64,000 nucleotides of DNA from Eubacteriales bacterium (GTDB taxonomy: Bacteria; Bacillota; Clostridia; Acetivibrionales; JANLFN01), in NCBI GenBank assembly GCA_024655885.1, contig JANLFN010000006.1, positions 124,001 to 188,000 of the forward strand, written 5' to 3'. Under the pieces are notes generated by a model. The model saw nothing but the letters and a program-made list of their open reading frames with translations. It searched no databases and had not been told where the DNA came from. The position numbers were made by a program, and so were the translations under genes. Every line of letters starts with the position of its first letter. The stretch's first letter is position 1. Of this stretch, positions 35,050-44,061 are shown one piece after another.

Positions 35050-36207
35050 TCACCTCAATGCCTGATCAAGATCGTCTATAATGTCATTGACATTTTCTAT
35101 TCCCACCGAGAGCCGCAGCAGTTTATGGTTTACCCCGAGCCGTTCCCGCATATCCGCCGGTATAGCCGAATGCGTCTGCACAATGGGGTAGGTTATAAGG
35201 CTTTCCACACCGCCCAGGCTCTCGGCAAAAATAATCACCCGCACCCTTTCAAGAACCTGCTCCACCAGCGCTGTGTCTCTTACCGAAAAAGAGATCATCG
35301 CTCCAAAACCGGATGCCTGCCTCTTGGAAATCTCATAGCCCTCATGGTCCCGAAGTCCTGCATAATACACCCGTTCCACCTTTTCATGCCTTCGCAGCCA
35401 TTGGGCCACAGCCAGTGCATTTTTCTCCTGCTTTTCCAGCCTTACTCCCAGCGTTTTAATTCCCCGGAGAATCAGCCAGCTGTCAAAGGGGGCCAGAACC
35501 GCTCCTTCGGATTTCTGTATTAGCTTGATCCTCTCGGCCAGGCTGTCGTCATTCACAAGGACAAAGCCCGCCAATGTATCATTGTGGCCCCCGAGGTACT
35601 TGGTGCCGCTGTGGACCACAATATCGGCCCCAAGCTCAAGAGGCCTCTGGAAGTAGGGAGTAAGAAAAGTATTGTCCACAATGGTCAACAGTCCCCTTGA
35701 CTTTGCAAGGGCGACCGTTGCCGCAATATCGGTAACCTTCATCATGGGATTGGAAGGCGTTTCAATGAAGATTGCGGCGGTAGTGCCTTTTAAGGACCGC
35801 TCCACTTCCCCGATGCGGCTGGTATCCGTGTAAGTGAATTCAATCCCGTACCTCCTGTAGACTTCTTCAAACAACCGGTATGTACCGCCATAAAGGTCGT
35901 CGGAAATTATAACATGCTGTCCGGGCATAATCAAAGAAAGCACGGTTGAAACAGCGGCCATCCCGCTGGAAAAGGCAAAGCCATACCTTCCGTTTTCAAG
36001 GCTTGCAATAGTATTCTCAAGCTCTTCCCTTGTTGGATTTTGAAGCCTGGAATAGTCATACCCCGTTGTTTGGTTGAGACCCGGGTGCCTGAAGGTGGCA
36101 CTCTGGTATATTGGAAAACTCACCGCACCGGTCTGCGGGTCACAGCCTTTACACCCATGCACCGCTTTCGTCTCAATACTTAATTGTTTCGCATTCCCAT
36201 AAAGCAT
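35050..36207 (-). CDS. trans-sulfuration PLP enzyme (cystathionine gamma-synthase family), second copy
   Basis: This ~385-residue paralog of the downstream gene shows YDYSRLQNPTREELE, the PLP lysine in HSGTKYLGGHNDTLAG and SLGGVESLITYPIVQTHSAIP. The Ser-Leu-Gly-Gly-Val-Glu-Ser variant resembles cystathionine gamma-synthases (metI/metB type). Start choice: AAGGAG lies 5 bases before the ATG at 36207 and 2 bases before another at 36210; upstream codons are probably untranslated. Its neighbours suggest a two-step trans-sulfuration route (one synthase, one lyase). It may be driven by the promoter at 36.6 kb. Confidence 0.9.
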   Translation of the reverse strand: MLYGNAKQLSIETKAVHGCKGCDPQTGAVSFPIYQSATFRHPGLNQTTGYDYSRLQNPTREELENTIASLENGRYGFAFSSGMAAVSTVLSLIMPGQHVIISDDLYGGTYRLFEEVYRRYGIEFTYTDTSRIGEVERSLKGTTAAIFIETPSNPMMKVTDIAATVALAKSRGLLTIVDNTFLTPYFQRPLELGADIVVHSGTKYLGGHNDTLAGFVLVNDDSLAERIKLIQKSEGAVLAPFDSWLILRGIKTLGVRLEKQEKNALAVAQWLRRHEKVERVYYAGLRDHEGYEISKRQASGFGAMISFSVRDTALVEQVLERVRVIIFAESLGGVESLITYPIVQTHSAIPADMRERLGVNHKLLRLSVGIENVNDIIDDLDQALR

Positions 36208-36293
36208 CATCACTCCTTTTTTATCTCTGTGGGACAGCTTCCATCTCCGGCCATACATCCTTTGGAAGCCGGCTGCCTCGGCGCATAGAGCCC

Positions 36294-36563
36294 TTATGCC
36301 TCCGCCGCCCTTTTCAGCGCCTGATCAAGGTCATAGATAAGATCCTCCGCATCCTCAATTCCGATGGAGAGCCTTATCTGGTCGGGCGTAACACCCGCAG
36401 CCCTCTGTTCTTCCTCAGACAACTGGGAGTGGGTTGTGGTTGCAGGATGAATTACGAGAGATTTGGCATCGGCCACATTTGCCAGAAGGGAGAATATTTC
36501 AAGGCTGTCAATGAATTTCTTCGCAGCATCAACTCCTTTTGCCCATAGTTTTATGGTTTTCCC
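36294..36563 (-). pseudogene. O-acetylhomoserine sulfhydrylase, C-terminal fragment
   Basis: About 90 residues remain, from [20 protein letters not shown] through [20 protein letters not shown] to the C terminus [12 protein letters not shown]. These are diagnostic of O-acetylhomoserine aminocarboxypropyltransferase (~430 residues). A G8 run at about 36561-36568 marks the junction, directly after a promoter-like sequence. The PLP lysine and the first ~340 residues are absent, so no activity is expected. Confidence 0.85.
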
Positions 36564-36596
36564 CCCCCAATAACCAAGTAATCCTATTTGTTTTAT

Positions 36597-36626
36597 ATAA
36601 TACAATGTAGGAATATATTTTGTCAA
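36597..36626 (-). promoter_or_regulatory. promoter of the deleted sulfhydrylase gene, with CymR-like half sites
   Basis: Minus strand: TTGACA (36626-36621), 18 bases, TATTAT (36602-36597). ATTCCTA lies inside the spacer and TAGGAT lies ~20 bases further down, like the cysK operator but with wider spacing. It now faces the truncated gene and possibly the trans-sulfuration pair. Confidence 0.55.
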
Positions 36627-36745
36627 TACGATAAACCAAATATTAAAAACGAAATGAGGGAGATTAACCGGTGACAGTGACCAGGGTCCCGGCAAAAGCA
36701 ACCCTTGCTCCCGGGAACTTGCTTTTATCCGGGATAATTGCAGGC

Positions 36746-38140
36746 TCAATTCACCTGTTTGGGCAGGGACACCATAACCTCGGTCCCCACGTTCAATTTG
36801 CTCCGCACCCATATTTTCCCTTTGTGTGCCTCCACTAAAGCCTTAGCAATCGTCAGCCCTATACCCGAACCTCCCGTGAGCCTGTTACGGGATTTATCCG
36901 CCCTGTAAAACCTTTCAAATATATACGGCAGGTCTTCCTCGGGTATCCCCTGCCCGTTATCTTTGACAACCATCTCAACCATTTCTTCCGTACCTTTGAC
37001 ATAGACTTCCACCCTGCCGCCTTCGGGAGTATATTTTAATGAATTGGATAGAAGATTTATTACCACCTGGCTTATTTTGTCCCTGTCTGCAAAAATCAAC
37101 TGTTCCTCTGCCTCTAATTTTATTTCAATGCCATTATTTCTGAAATCGTTTTCAAAGTTGTGAATAATACTTTGAATAAGCTCCGACAGTTCAAACCGTG
37201 TTTTGTTTAAATACAGATTTTCCCCCTCATACCTTGCCAATTTCTCCAGGTCGCCTACCAGCCTGCCGATACGCATTATCTCTTCATGGCAGCTTTTAAG
37301 CCGCTGCGCATCCGGCTTCCATATCCCGTCGACCATCGCCTCCATATGGCTCTGGAGGGTTGCAAGGGGTGTTCTTAGTTCATGTGCCACATCAGCGCTC
37401 ATGCGCTTTCTCAGAATCTCCTGTTTTTCCAGGGTGTCCGCCAGCTCATTGATGGTTGACGTTAATTGGCCGATTTCTTTGGTACTGGATTTTTCAGAAA
37501 TCCTCTCGCCATAGTAGCCTTTTGATATCATCTGTGCAGCTTTTATCACCCGTGAAATAGGATGGCTGATGCGTCTAGCCATTACAGTACCTAAAATAAG
37601 AGCAAAAAACAGTGAAAATACGCCGACGCCTATCAGCATTTTATTCAAGGTGTTTATAAATGCGAGGTCGCTGTCATTGAAATAATACGGCCCAAAATAA
37701 CCGATTTCAACACTCCCCACCTCTTCAAAATTGTATTTTACCGGATAGCTGGCTTCCACATAGCCACCCCTCCAGTTGGGGTAGCGGCTCATCATGTTTT
37801 GGGCCATATGAGAGAGCATTTGGGTGCATAACCCGTTGTTATGAACAGTCGCATCCCAGACTGTTTTACCCGAAGCATCCTTGACTTTTATGATAAGCCC
37901 CTGTTCAAGGGCATTGATTCCCACCTTCTCAATGGTATCCCCGTTCCATTTCCCGTCTCCTTTATACTGCTGAGTTATAAGGTTTACGGTATCCTTGCTT
38001 ATTTGCTCCTGCTTGTTTATAACATACTCCTTGAATTGCCTGTCCAGAAAGATATTGGCAAGAACACTCAAAAACAAAACACTCATCAGTGCAATAAATA
38101 TATAGGATATGGACAACTTTGCTCTCAAGCTGTATTTCAT
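36746..38140 (-). CDS. membrane sensor histidine kinase of the copper cluster
   Basis: This 464-residue kinase has helix 1 (about 8-30), an extracytoplasmic sensor region (about 31-165), helix 2 (about 166-188), a HAMP linker, HisKA with the phospho-acceptor His in [15 protein letters not shown], and HATPase_c ([51 protein letters not shown]). All catalytic boxes look intact. It begins 4 bases after the response regulator stop, so they form one unit. The sensor part has few Cys or Met, so copper binding is not obvious; location suggests metal or envelope stress sensing. Confidence 0.92.
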   Translation of the reverse strand: MKYSLRAKLSISYIFIALMSVLFLSVLANIFLDRQFKEYVINKQEQISKDTVNLITQQYKGDGKWNGDTIEKVGINALEQGLIIKVKDASGKTVWDATVHNNGLCTQMLSHMAQNMMSRYPNWRGGYVEASYPVKYNFEEVGSVEIGYFGPYYFNDSDLAFINTLNKMLIGVGVFSLFFALILGTVMARRISHPISRVIKAAQMISKGYYGERISEKSSTKEIGQLTSTINELADTLEKQEILRKRMSADVAHELRTPLATLQSHMEAMVDGIWKPDAQRLKSCHEEIMRIGRLVGDLEKLARYEGENLYLNKTRFELSELIQSIIHNFENDFRNNGIEIKLEAEEQLIFADRDKISQVVINLLSNSLKYTPEGGRVEVYVKGTEEMVEMVVKDNGQGIPEEDLPYIFERFYRADKSRNRLTGGSGIGLTIAKALVEAHKGKIWVRSKLNVGTEVMVSLPKQVN

Positions 38141-38143
38141 ATG

Positions 38144-38845
38144 TCACTCACCACCAAATCTGTAGCCGAAGCCGTGAACTGTCAGAATATACACCGGGTT
38201 TTTGCTGTCTGTCTCTATTTTCTGCCTCAAGTTTTTTATGTGGGAATCAATGGTCCTGTCATAGACATCAATATCTTCGCTTCCAATCACATTGATCAGC
38301 TCCTCGCGGGTGAACACTTTTGCGGGGTGCTTGGCCAGCGCCAGCAGTATTTTAAATTCGGTGGGAGTTAAATTCAATACCTTGCCCGCCTTTTTAACCT
38401 CATAGCTGGAACAGTCCACAACCAAATCACCGTTGTTGAATGAAACAGTGTCCGAAAGCGGCATATGATCACCGGAAACCCTTCTTAACAGCGCTCCAAC
38501 TCTTGCAACAAGCTGCCTTGGGCTGAAAGGTTTTGTAACATAGTCGTCCGCGCCTATATCCAGTCCCTTTAAAATGTCTTTCTCTTCCACCTTGGCAGTT
38601 AACATAATAATAGGAACGGCGGATTTCTCTCTTATCCTCCTGCATATCTCTTCCCCGGTAATGTCAGGCAGCATCAAATCCAGGATAATAAGGGACGGAC
38701 GGACCCTTTCAAACATCTCCAGAGCCTGCTTCCCGTCATAGGCCTCGCTCACCAGGTATCCGCCGCCTTCAAGGTAGGACTTCACTACCTCCACAATTTT
38801 AGCCTCATCGTCCACCACCAGAATTCTTTTTACCGCATCTCCCAT
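38144..38845 (-). CDS. OmpR-family response regulator
   Basis: This ~233-residue regulator has a receiver domain (LVVDDEAKIVEVV; phospho-Asp in SLIILDLMLPDITGEE; conserved Lys in DDYVTKPFSPRQL) and a C-terminal winged helix (LTPTEFKILLALA, VYDRTIDSHIKNLRQKIE). I chose the ATG at 38845 because GGAGG lies 5 bases upstream; an ATG at 38911 would overlap copZ and add 22 unrelated residues. It pairs with the kinase just downstream and probably controls the copper operon. Confidence 0.93.
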   Translation of the reverse strand: MGDAVKRILVVDDEAKIVEVVKSYLEGGGYLVSEAYDGKQALEMFERVRPSLIILDLMLPDITGEEICRRIREKSAVPIIMLTAKVEEKDILKGLDIGADDYVTKPFSPRQLVARVGALLRRVSGDHMPLSDTVSFNNGDLVVDCSSYEVKKAGKVLNLTPTEFKILLALAKHPAKVFTREELINVIGSEDIDVYDRTIDSHIKNLRQKIETDSKNPVYILTVHGFGYRFGGE

Positions 38846-38907
38846 AACAGCCTCCGTGATTGCTTTGAAAAAAGTTCCCATAAAAGGAGCTTTTTTCCGT
38901 ATTTCCG

Positions 38908-39120
38908 TCATTTAACTTCATAGCCCTGATCTTCAATGGTTTCCTTTATGGTTTCAAGGTTTACTCTTTCGGAATCATATCCTACCGTAACCTTTTTGCC
39001 TTTCAAATCCACAGTCACGCTGTCCACTCCGTTTAAAGCGCCTACTGACTTTTTTACCGCATTTTCACAGTGGCTGCAAGACATCCCTTCCACATTCAAT
39101 ATTTTTATTTCTTTTGCCAT
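38908..39120 (-). CDS. copZ: copper chaperone, CopZ-like HMA protein
   Basis: This 70-residue single-domain heavy-metal-associated protein has the metal motif GMSCSHC near residues 12-18 and the ferredoxin-like fold pattern (VDLKGKKVTVGYD, ETIKETIEDQGYEVK). CopZ proteins carry Cu(I) to CopA. It sits 42 bases after copA, with AGGAGG before the ATG, and its stop is followed closely by the regulator gene. Confidence 0.93.
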   Translation of the reverse strand: MAKEIKILNVEGMSCSHCENAVKKSVGALNGVDSVTVDLKGKKVTVGYDSERVNLETIKETIEDQGYEVK

Positions 39121-39162
39121 GGCCTAAAACCTCCTGTATTATGATATATATTTAAAGCTGTA

Positions 39163-42039
39163 TTACTGCGTAATACCGTCTTTTTCAGCGGCTGCATCAT
39201 CCCTGCCGATTACTTCATCAAGCTGTTCTTCATAGCTTCTCAATTTGTTCTGAATTTCTTTTTTTAATTGTATTGCATCCTGCCTGATATATTCCAACTT
39301 TTCCTTCTGAATAACCGCTTGCTGCTCTATTTTTTCTTTTTCCAGCAATGCATCTTTTTTAGCTTCTTCTAAAATATTTTCAGCCTGTTGCTGGGTTTTT
39401 ATTAGAATATCCGCTATTTTTAATTTAAGCTCATTGGTATCTTCTAATTTCCGGCTAAGAATATTCACCCTGTTTTTGAGCTCATTATTCTGCTTTTCAA
39501 GTTCCAGAAGCTTAGCATCCTGTTCTTTAACCCTCATTTCCAGCATGTTCGTATCTGCTTGCGCTTGTACAGCTGATCTGTTCTTTACGCTGACCTCTTT
39601 AGCGTCTTTGGCCCTTTTGTTGGAATTAAACCGCTTTAAGCTCAAAGAATTTGTCACAACCGATACAGAACTAAATGCCATTGCGCCCCCGGCAATCATC
39701 GGATTCAAGAATCCCAATGCCGCAAAGGGTATGCCGATCACATTGTAGAAAAACGCCCAGAACAGGTTTTGTTTTATTTTATTCATCGTCTTCCGTGAAA
39801 GGCGGATCGCCGTGGGTATGGTCCTTAAATCCCCCCGCATCAGGGTAATGTCCGCAGCTTCAATGGCCACATCCGTTCCTGTTCCTATGGCCATTCCGAT
39901 ATGGGCGGTGGCAAGGGCGGGCGCATCGTTGATGCCGTCCCCCACCATGGCCACCACCTTTCCTTCGGCTTTCAGCTTTTCAACCTCTTCCGCCTTGTTT
40001 TCCGGCAGGACTTCCGCCAAAACATGGGTAATCCCCACCTGCCTGGCAATGGCATTGGCAGTCCGGCGGTTGTCGCCTGTAATCATGTAAACCTCAATGC
40101 CCATCCGCTGCAAATCCTCAATGGCCTCTTTGGAGCTGTCCTTCAAGGTATCGGCAACTGCCACAACGGCTTGCATGGAATTGTCGACGGCCATGAGCAT
40201 GGCAGTTTTTCCTTCGTCTTCAAGCCTTGCGATGGTGGACTCAACGTTTCCCACATCAATACCTTTTTCGTTCATCAACTTTCTTGTGCCGATATAGACG
40301 ATGCTCCCGTCAATCTCTGCCATAACACCCCTGCCTGGAATTGCTTCAAACCTTTCAGGGTCCGGAATACTGCCAAGTGTCTTTTTGCCTTCTTCGTAAA
40401 TAGCCACCCCAAGAGGGTGTTCAGAATTTTTCTCGGCGGCGGCCGCCATTTTCAACAGCTCCGTTTTATTGAACCGACCCAAAGAAACTATATCCGTGAC
40501 TTCCGGCTGTCCCTTGGTGATTGTCCCTGTCTTATCCAATACAACCGCATTCAGCTTGTAGGCTGTTTCCAGATGTTCCCCGCCCTTTATGAGAATACCG
40601 TTTTCAGCGCCCTTGCCCGTACCCACCATAATGGCCGTGGGTGTGGCGAGTCCCAATGCGCAAGGGCATGCGATGACCAATACCGCAACCGCGCTGACCA
40701 TAGCCCTGGTCAAATCTCCGCTGTAGAAGTACCATACGGCAAATGTCAGCACCGCGATTCCTACAACAACGGGTACAAACACACCTGAAACCTTATCAGC
40801 GATTTTCTGTATGGGTGCCTTTGATCCCTGGGCATCCTCCACCATTTTGATGATCTGTGAAAGCACTGTATCTTTGCCTACTTTTGTCGCTTCAAATTTG
40901 AATGTCCCGTATTTGTTAATGGTAGCACCGATAACGGAATCTCCTGTTTTCTTCTCCACCGGCAGGCTCTCCCCGGTAAGCATTGCTTCATCTATAGAAG
41001 AATTTCCTTCGATAATTATTCCATCCACCGGAACCTTCTCGCCGGGTCTGACAATAACGACATCCCCTATTTCAACCTCTTCGATGGGAATATCCTCTTC
41101 CACCCCGTCACGTATTACCCTGGCAGTCTTTGCCTGCAGGCCCATAAGCTTTTTTATCGCCTCGGAGGTTTTCCCTTTTGCAACCGCCTCCAGGTACTTC
41201 CCTAAAAGGATCAGCGTAATAATAACTGCCGCAGCTTCAAAGTACAGGTCTTTCATCATACCTACCCCTCCGGTCAGGAAGAAAACATTATATAGGCTGT
41301 AGAAATACGCGGCTGATGTCCCCATCGAAATCAGTACATCCATGTTGGCGCTTCCGGCTCTTAAAGCATAAAATGCATGCTTGTAAAACCGGAACCCGAT
41401 GATGAATTGAATGGGAGTTGCAATGGCCAGTTGAAAATAAGGGTTGTGCAGTACAGCCAGCCATGGCACCTCCAGACGGGCGACGGTCAAAACCATTGCG
41501 AGCAGCAGAGGGGAGCTTAACAGAGCAGAGATTATAAGTGTTATCTTAAGACCACGTATCTCCTTTTTCCGGAGTTCCCTTTCCCTGTCCTTTGTCACAT
41601 CCTCTGCCTTTTCAGCATCGTACCCCAAAGACTGTACAGCTTTTATCATATCGGATACTTTTATCTCCGCCGGGTCAAACTCCACCGATGCTTTCTCCGT
41701 CGCAAGATTTACGGTTGCTTTAACAACCCCGCCCAGCTTGCTGAGTTTTTTCTCGATTTTTGCTGCACATGCGGCACAGGTCATACCCTTGATTCTTAAA
41801 TCCACCCTGCTTTCCCCGGCTGCCTTTTCTTCTATCACTTCATAGCCAAGTTTCTTTATACTGGACTCTAAGTCCTGCATGCTCACAAGCTTGTCATCAT
41901 ACTCGACCGTGGCTTTTTCCATTGCAAAGTTCACATTTGCCCAGCTGACTCCATCCAGTTTGCTTAATCCCTTCTCTATCCTTGCAGCACATGCAGCACA
42001 GCTCATACCTGATATCTTAAACGATTCCTTCCTGTTCAT
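39163..42039 (-). CDS. copA: copper-exporting P1B-type ATPase CopA with C-terminal coiled-coil extension
   Basis: This 958-residue protein is ~130 residues longer than usual CopA. It has two N-terminal HMA domains ([15 protein letters not shown] and [15 protein letters not shown]), about eight membrane helices, actuator motif LTGESLPV, metal-site CPC in [13 protein letters not shown], phosphorylation site [13 protein letters not shown]-domain SEHPLG and [10 protein letters not shown]. These show a complete Cu(I) exporter. After the last helix (~residue 815) comes a Lys/Glu/Gln-rich coiled coil of ~120 residues ([20 protein letters not shown] and neighbours) resembling the C-terminal half of DivIVA. 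The frame is continuous, so the tail is a real fusion. It might localise or oligomerise the pump; this is inference. Confidence 0.95.
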   Translation of the reverse strand: MNRKESFKISGMSCAACAARIEKGLSKLDGVSWANVNFAMEKATVEYDDKLVSMQDLESSIKKLGYEVIEEKAAGESRVDLRIKGMTCAACAAKIEKKLSKLGGVVKATVNLATEKASVEFDPAEIKVSDMIKAVQSLGYDAEKAEDVTKDRERELRKKEIRGLKITLIISALLSSPLLLAMVLTVARLEVPWLAVLHNPYFQLAIATPIQFIIGFRFYKHAFYALRAGSANMDVLISMGTSAAYFYSLYNVFFLTGGVGMMKDLYFEAAAVIITLILLGKYLEAVAKGKTSEAIKKLMGLQAKTARVIRDGVEEDIPIEEVEIGDVVIVRPGEKVPVDGIIIEGNSSIDEAMLTGESLPVEKKTGDSVIGATINKYGTFKFEATKVGKDTVLSQIIKMVEDAQGSKAPIQKIADKVSGVFVPVVVGIAVLTFAVWYFYSGDLTRAMVSAVAVLVIACPCALGLATPTAIMVGTGKGAENGILIKGGEHLETAYKLNAVVLDKTGTITKGQPEVTDIVSLGRFNKTELLKMAAAAEKNSEHPLGVAIYEEGKKTLGSIPDPERFEAIPGRGVMAEIDGSIVYIGTRKLMNEKGIDVGNVESTIARLEDEGKTAMLMAVDNSMQAVVAVADTLKDSSKEAIEDLQRMGIEVYMITGDNRRTANAIARQVGITHVLAEVLPENKAEEVEKLKAEGKVVAMVGDGINDAPALATAHIGMAIGTGTDVAIEAADITLMRGDLRTIPTAIRLSRKTMNKIKQNLFWAFFYNVIGIPFAALGFLNPMIAGGAMAFSSVSVVTNSLSLKRFNSNKRAKDAKEVSVKNRSAVQAQADTNMLEMRVKEQDAKLLELEKQNNELKNRVNILSRKLEDTNELKLKIADILIKTQQQAENILEEAKKDALLEKEKIEQQAVIQKEKLEYIRQDAIQLKKEIQNKLRSYEEQLDEVIGRDDAAAEKDGITQ

Positions 42040-42107
42040 ATCTCTACTCCTTAAAAGTTAATTTTTACAAATTACAAGGTCTTCCTTTCTAATGCCGTTT
42101 CTGTTTA

Positions 42108-43970
42108 TTAGCTTCCGCAGCATCCTCCGCCGCCTGCTCCGGCGGGAGGTGTATAATTTTGGATCTCCTTTTTTATATCATTGAGATTCACTTTATTAAC
42201 ATCATCTACCACCTTAACATAACCATGAAGCATGTTCATACCGCATTGGAAAGTAAAATCCTGTGTTGGTGTCAACCACGGTGTTTCCTTCTGGCTTGAC
42301 AGGTCCAACTGGCCCTGGTATTCCGGGAAAACCACTATGCTATTACATGAATTCAACTGCTCACCGTTAAACTTTATTTTAGCCTTTACACCTTTTTGCA
42401 AAACCACCACTGCCGGCGTATATCCCTGGTTATTTACAGTTATGGTTACCTCCTGCTGTCCGTCTTTTACCTGCGCAACCTGGATATTATCCGTAGGTAT
42501 CTTCCCATTTGCGAACTGCGGCGGTATCGGGCCGCAGCATCCGCCCCCCAGAAGCCCTGAACTGCTTGAATTATCTGATTGAGCAACATCACTGCTTGAA
42601 ACATTCGTTATATCCGGTACAACTCTGATGTTGCTGCGGATCATTCCCATCCAGCAAGTATAAGGGATGTTGCCGTCTTCATCCGGAGTAAACTCAATCA
42701 TATTATCTCCTGCTACAAGCTTTTTTTGAATATTGTATTTTGGAATTACCAAAGTTTCATTGCATCCGTTTATATTTTTTGCATCCGCTTTCATATTCCA
42801 TTTCACAGGAATTCCTTTTTGGACCACAATAGGTGCATATTTGCCTGATTCCAGATTTGTTGTGACCACCTGCACATTGTCCTCAATTTTCGCTACGTTT
42901 CCTGCTCCTCCTGATGATGCATAGGCCATGCTAAACCCGGATAAGCTTAATCCCCGGTTTACCATGATGATGCCTAATACCATGACCAATACAGCACTGG
43001 CCTTCATCATCCTATGGGTAAATTTACCGCTTAAAAAGGAGCTGATTGCGCCAAAGCCAAACATTAAAGGCACGGTGCCAAGGCTGAACATGAGCATGGA
43101 CAATGCCCCGGCAAAGAAACTGCCTGTACCTAAAGCATAGATCTGCATGGCCTGAAGCGGGCCGCACGGCATCAATCCGTTTAATAATCCGACATAGAAT
43201 GGGCCGTGCTTTCCATTGCTGTTATGAATCTTGTTGCCGAATATCTTGGGCATCCGCGGATTAAGCTTTCTGAGCCACGGGAAGATATTTAACATATTCA
43301 GCCCCATGATAACCATAAAAACACCGGACAAAATAGCTACGATTCCTTTTGCCGCCCCGGAAAAACTGATTACAGAACCTAAAGCACCTGCAATACCCCC
43401 GATAATTGTATAAGAGATGACCCTTCCTGCATTATACATCAGGCTCGGTTTAAGCTTTGCCATCTTCGTTGTATCCTCTTCCCCATACCTGTATGAGACA
43501 CACTGCGACAGGTTTATTCCGCCGCACATGGCAATACAGTGAAGAGAGGTTATCAAACCGACCGCAAACAGTATTCCATATCCCATGTTTTGGTTGATTT
43601 GCGGAATAAAGTTGAAGCCTATCGTGTTCTTAATGATAATATAAATCGCAAACAGGATAATCCCTATACCTAACCATTGATTGACCGGCATCTTGTCACC
43701 GGATGCCTTTTTCTTGCCTTCTTTAGTTGCAACAGCCTGATTTCCGGGTTTATTTACGACCTTGTAATCAAGCCTTTCAATGGCTTCTATAATTGCGTCA
43801 AGCCCTATGGTATTGGCATCATAGGTCACATACACATTTGAACTGCTGTAAATGGCTTTGACCTCCACAATACCTTCCATCCCTTTGAGCTTGTTTTCAA
43901 TCCGCATTTCGCAGCTTGTACAAGTCATTCCTTCAATCTCAAGAATTTTGCGCACAAGTTTCTGTCCCAT
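42108..43970 (-). CDS. HMA - TauE/SafE-type membrane - double cupredoxin-like fusion protein
   Basis: This 620-residue protein begins with an HMA domain (residues ~5-72; metal motif GMTCTSC). A six-helix sulfite-exporter/DsbD-like membrane domain follows (about 98-355; SLHCIAMCGGINLSQC and LNGLMPCGPLQAMQIYALG). Two cupredoxin-like beta domains (about 370-470 and 500-600) have Cys-containing loops ending PYTCWMGMIRSN and FQCGMNMLHGY. The tail is GAGGGGCCGS. The combination suggests taking a metal from the cytoplasmic HMA side and binding it outside. It is the first gene of the copA-copZ-RR-HK group, with GGGAGG before the ATG. Copper is inferred from neighbours and Cys/Met motifs. Confidence 0.85.
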   Translation of the reverse strand: MGQKLVRKILEIEGMTCTSCEMRIENKLKGMEGIVEVKAIYSSSNVYVTYDANTIGLDAIIEAIERLDYKVVNKPGNQAVATKEGKKKASGDKMPVNQWLGIGIILFAIYIIIKNTIGFNFIPQINQNMGYGILFAVGLITSLHCIAMCGGINLSQCVSYRYGEEDTTKMAKLKPSLMYNAGRVISYTIIGGIAGALGSVISFSGAAKGIVAILSGVFMVIMGLNMLNIFPWLRKLNPRMPKIFGNKIHNSNGKHGPFYVGLLNGLMPCGPLQAMQIYALGTGSFFAGALSMLMFSLGTVPLMFGFGAISSFLSGKFTHRMMKASAVLVMVLGIIMVNRGLSLSGFSMAYASSGGAGNVAKIEDNVQVVTTNLESGKYAPIVVQKGIPVKWNMKADAKNINGCNETLVIPKYNIQKKLVAGDNMIEFTPDEDGNIPYTCWMGMIRSNIRVVPDITNVSSSDVAQSDNSSSSGLLGGGCCGPIPPQFANGKIPTDNIQVAQVKDGQQEVTITVNNQGYTPAVVVLQKGVKAKIKFNGEQLNSCNSIVVFPEYQGQLDLSSQKETPWLTPTQDFTFQCGMNMLHGYVKVVDDVNKVNLNDIKKEIQNYTPPAGAGGGGCCGS

Positions 43971-43978
43971 GGTATCCT

Positions 43979-44005
43979 CCCATAAACCCTCTTTTATTTT
44001 ATGGG
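43979..44005 (-). promoter_or_regulatory. inverted repeat covering the ribosome site of the copper operon
   Basis: In the mRNA CCCATAAA-11 bases-TTTATGGG can form a hairpin whose downstream arm merges with GGGAGG, the ribosome site 5 bases before the start codon. It could limit translation or be a regulator's DNA site. Confidence 0.45.
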
Positions 44006-44061
44006 CATATCATAGCAGCAAAATGTGGAGATATTATGGAGATTGCTTTTTAAATTATTAA

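Noticed and set aside
39901-40788. 295-codon plus-strand frame
   Set aside because: Antisense to the catalytic core of CopA, His-rich by mirror of CopA codons; shadow.
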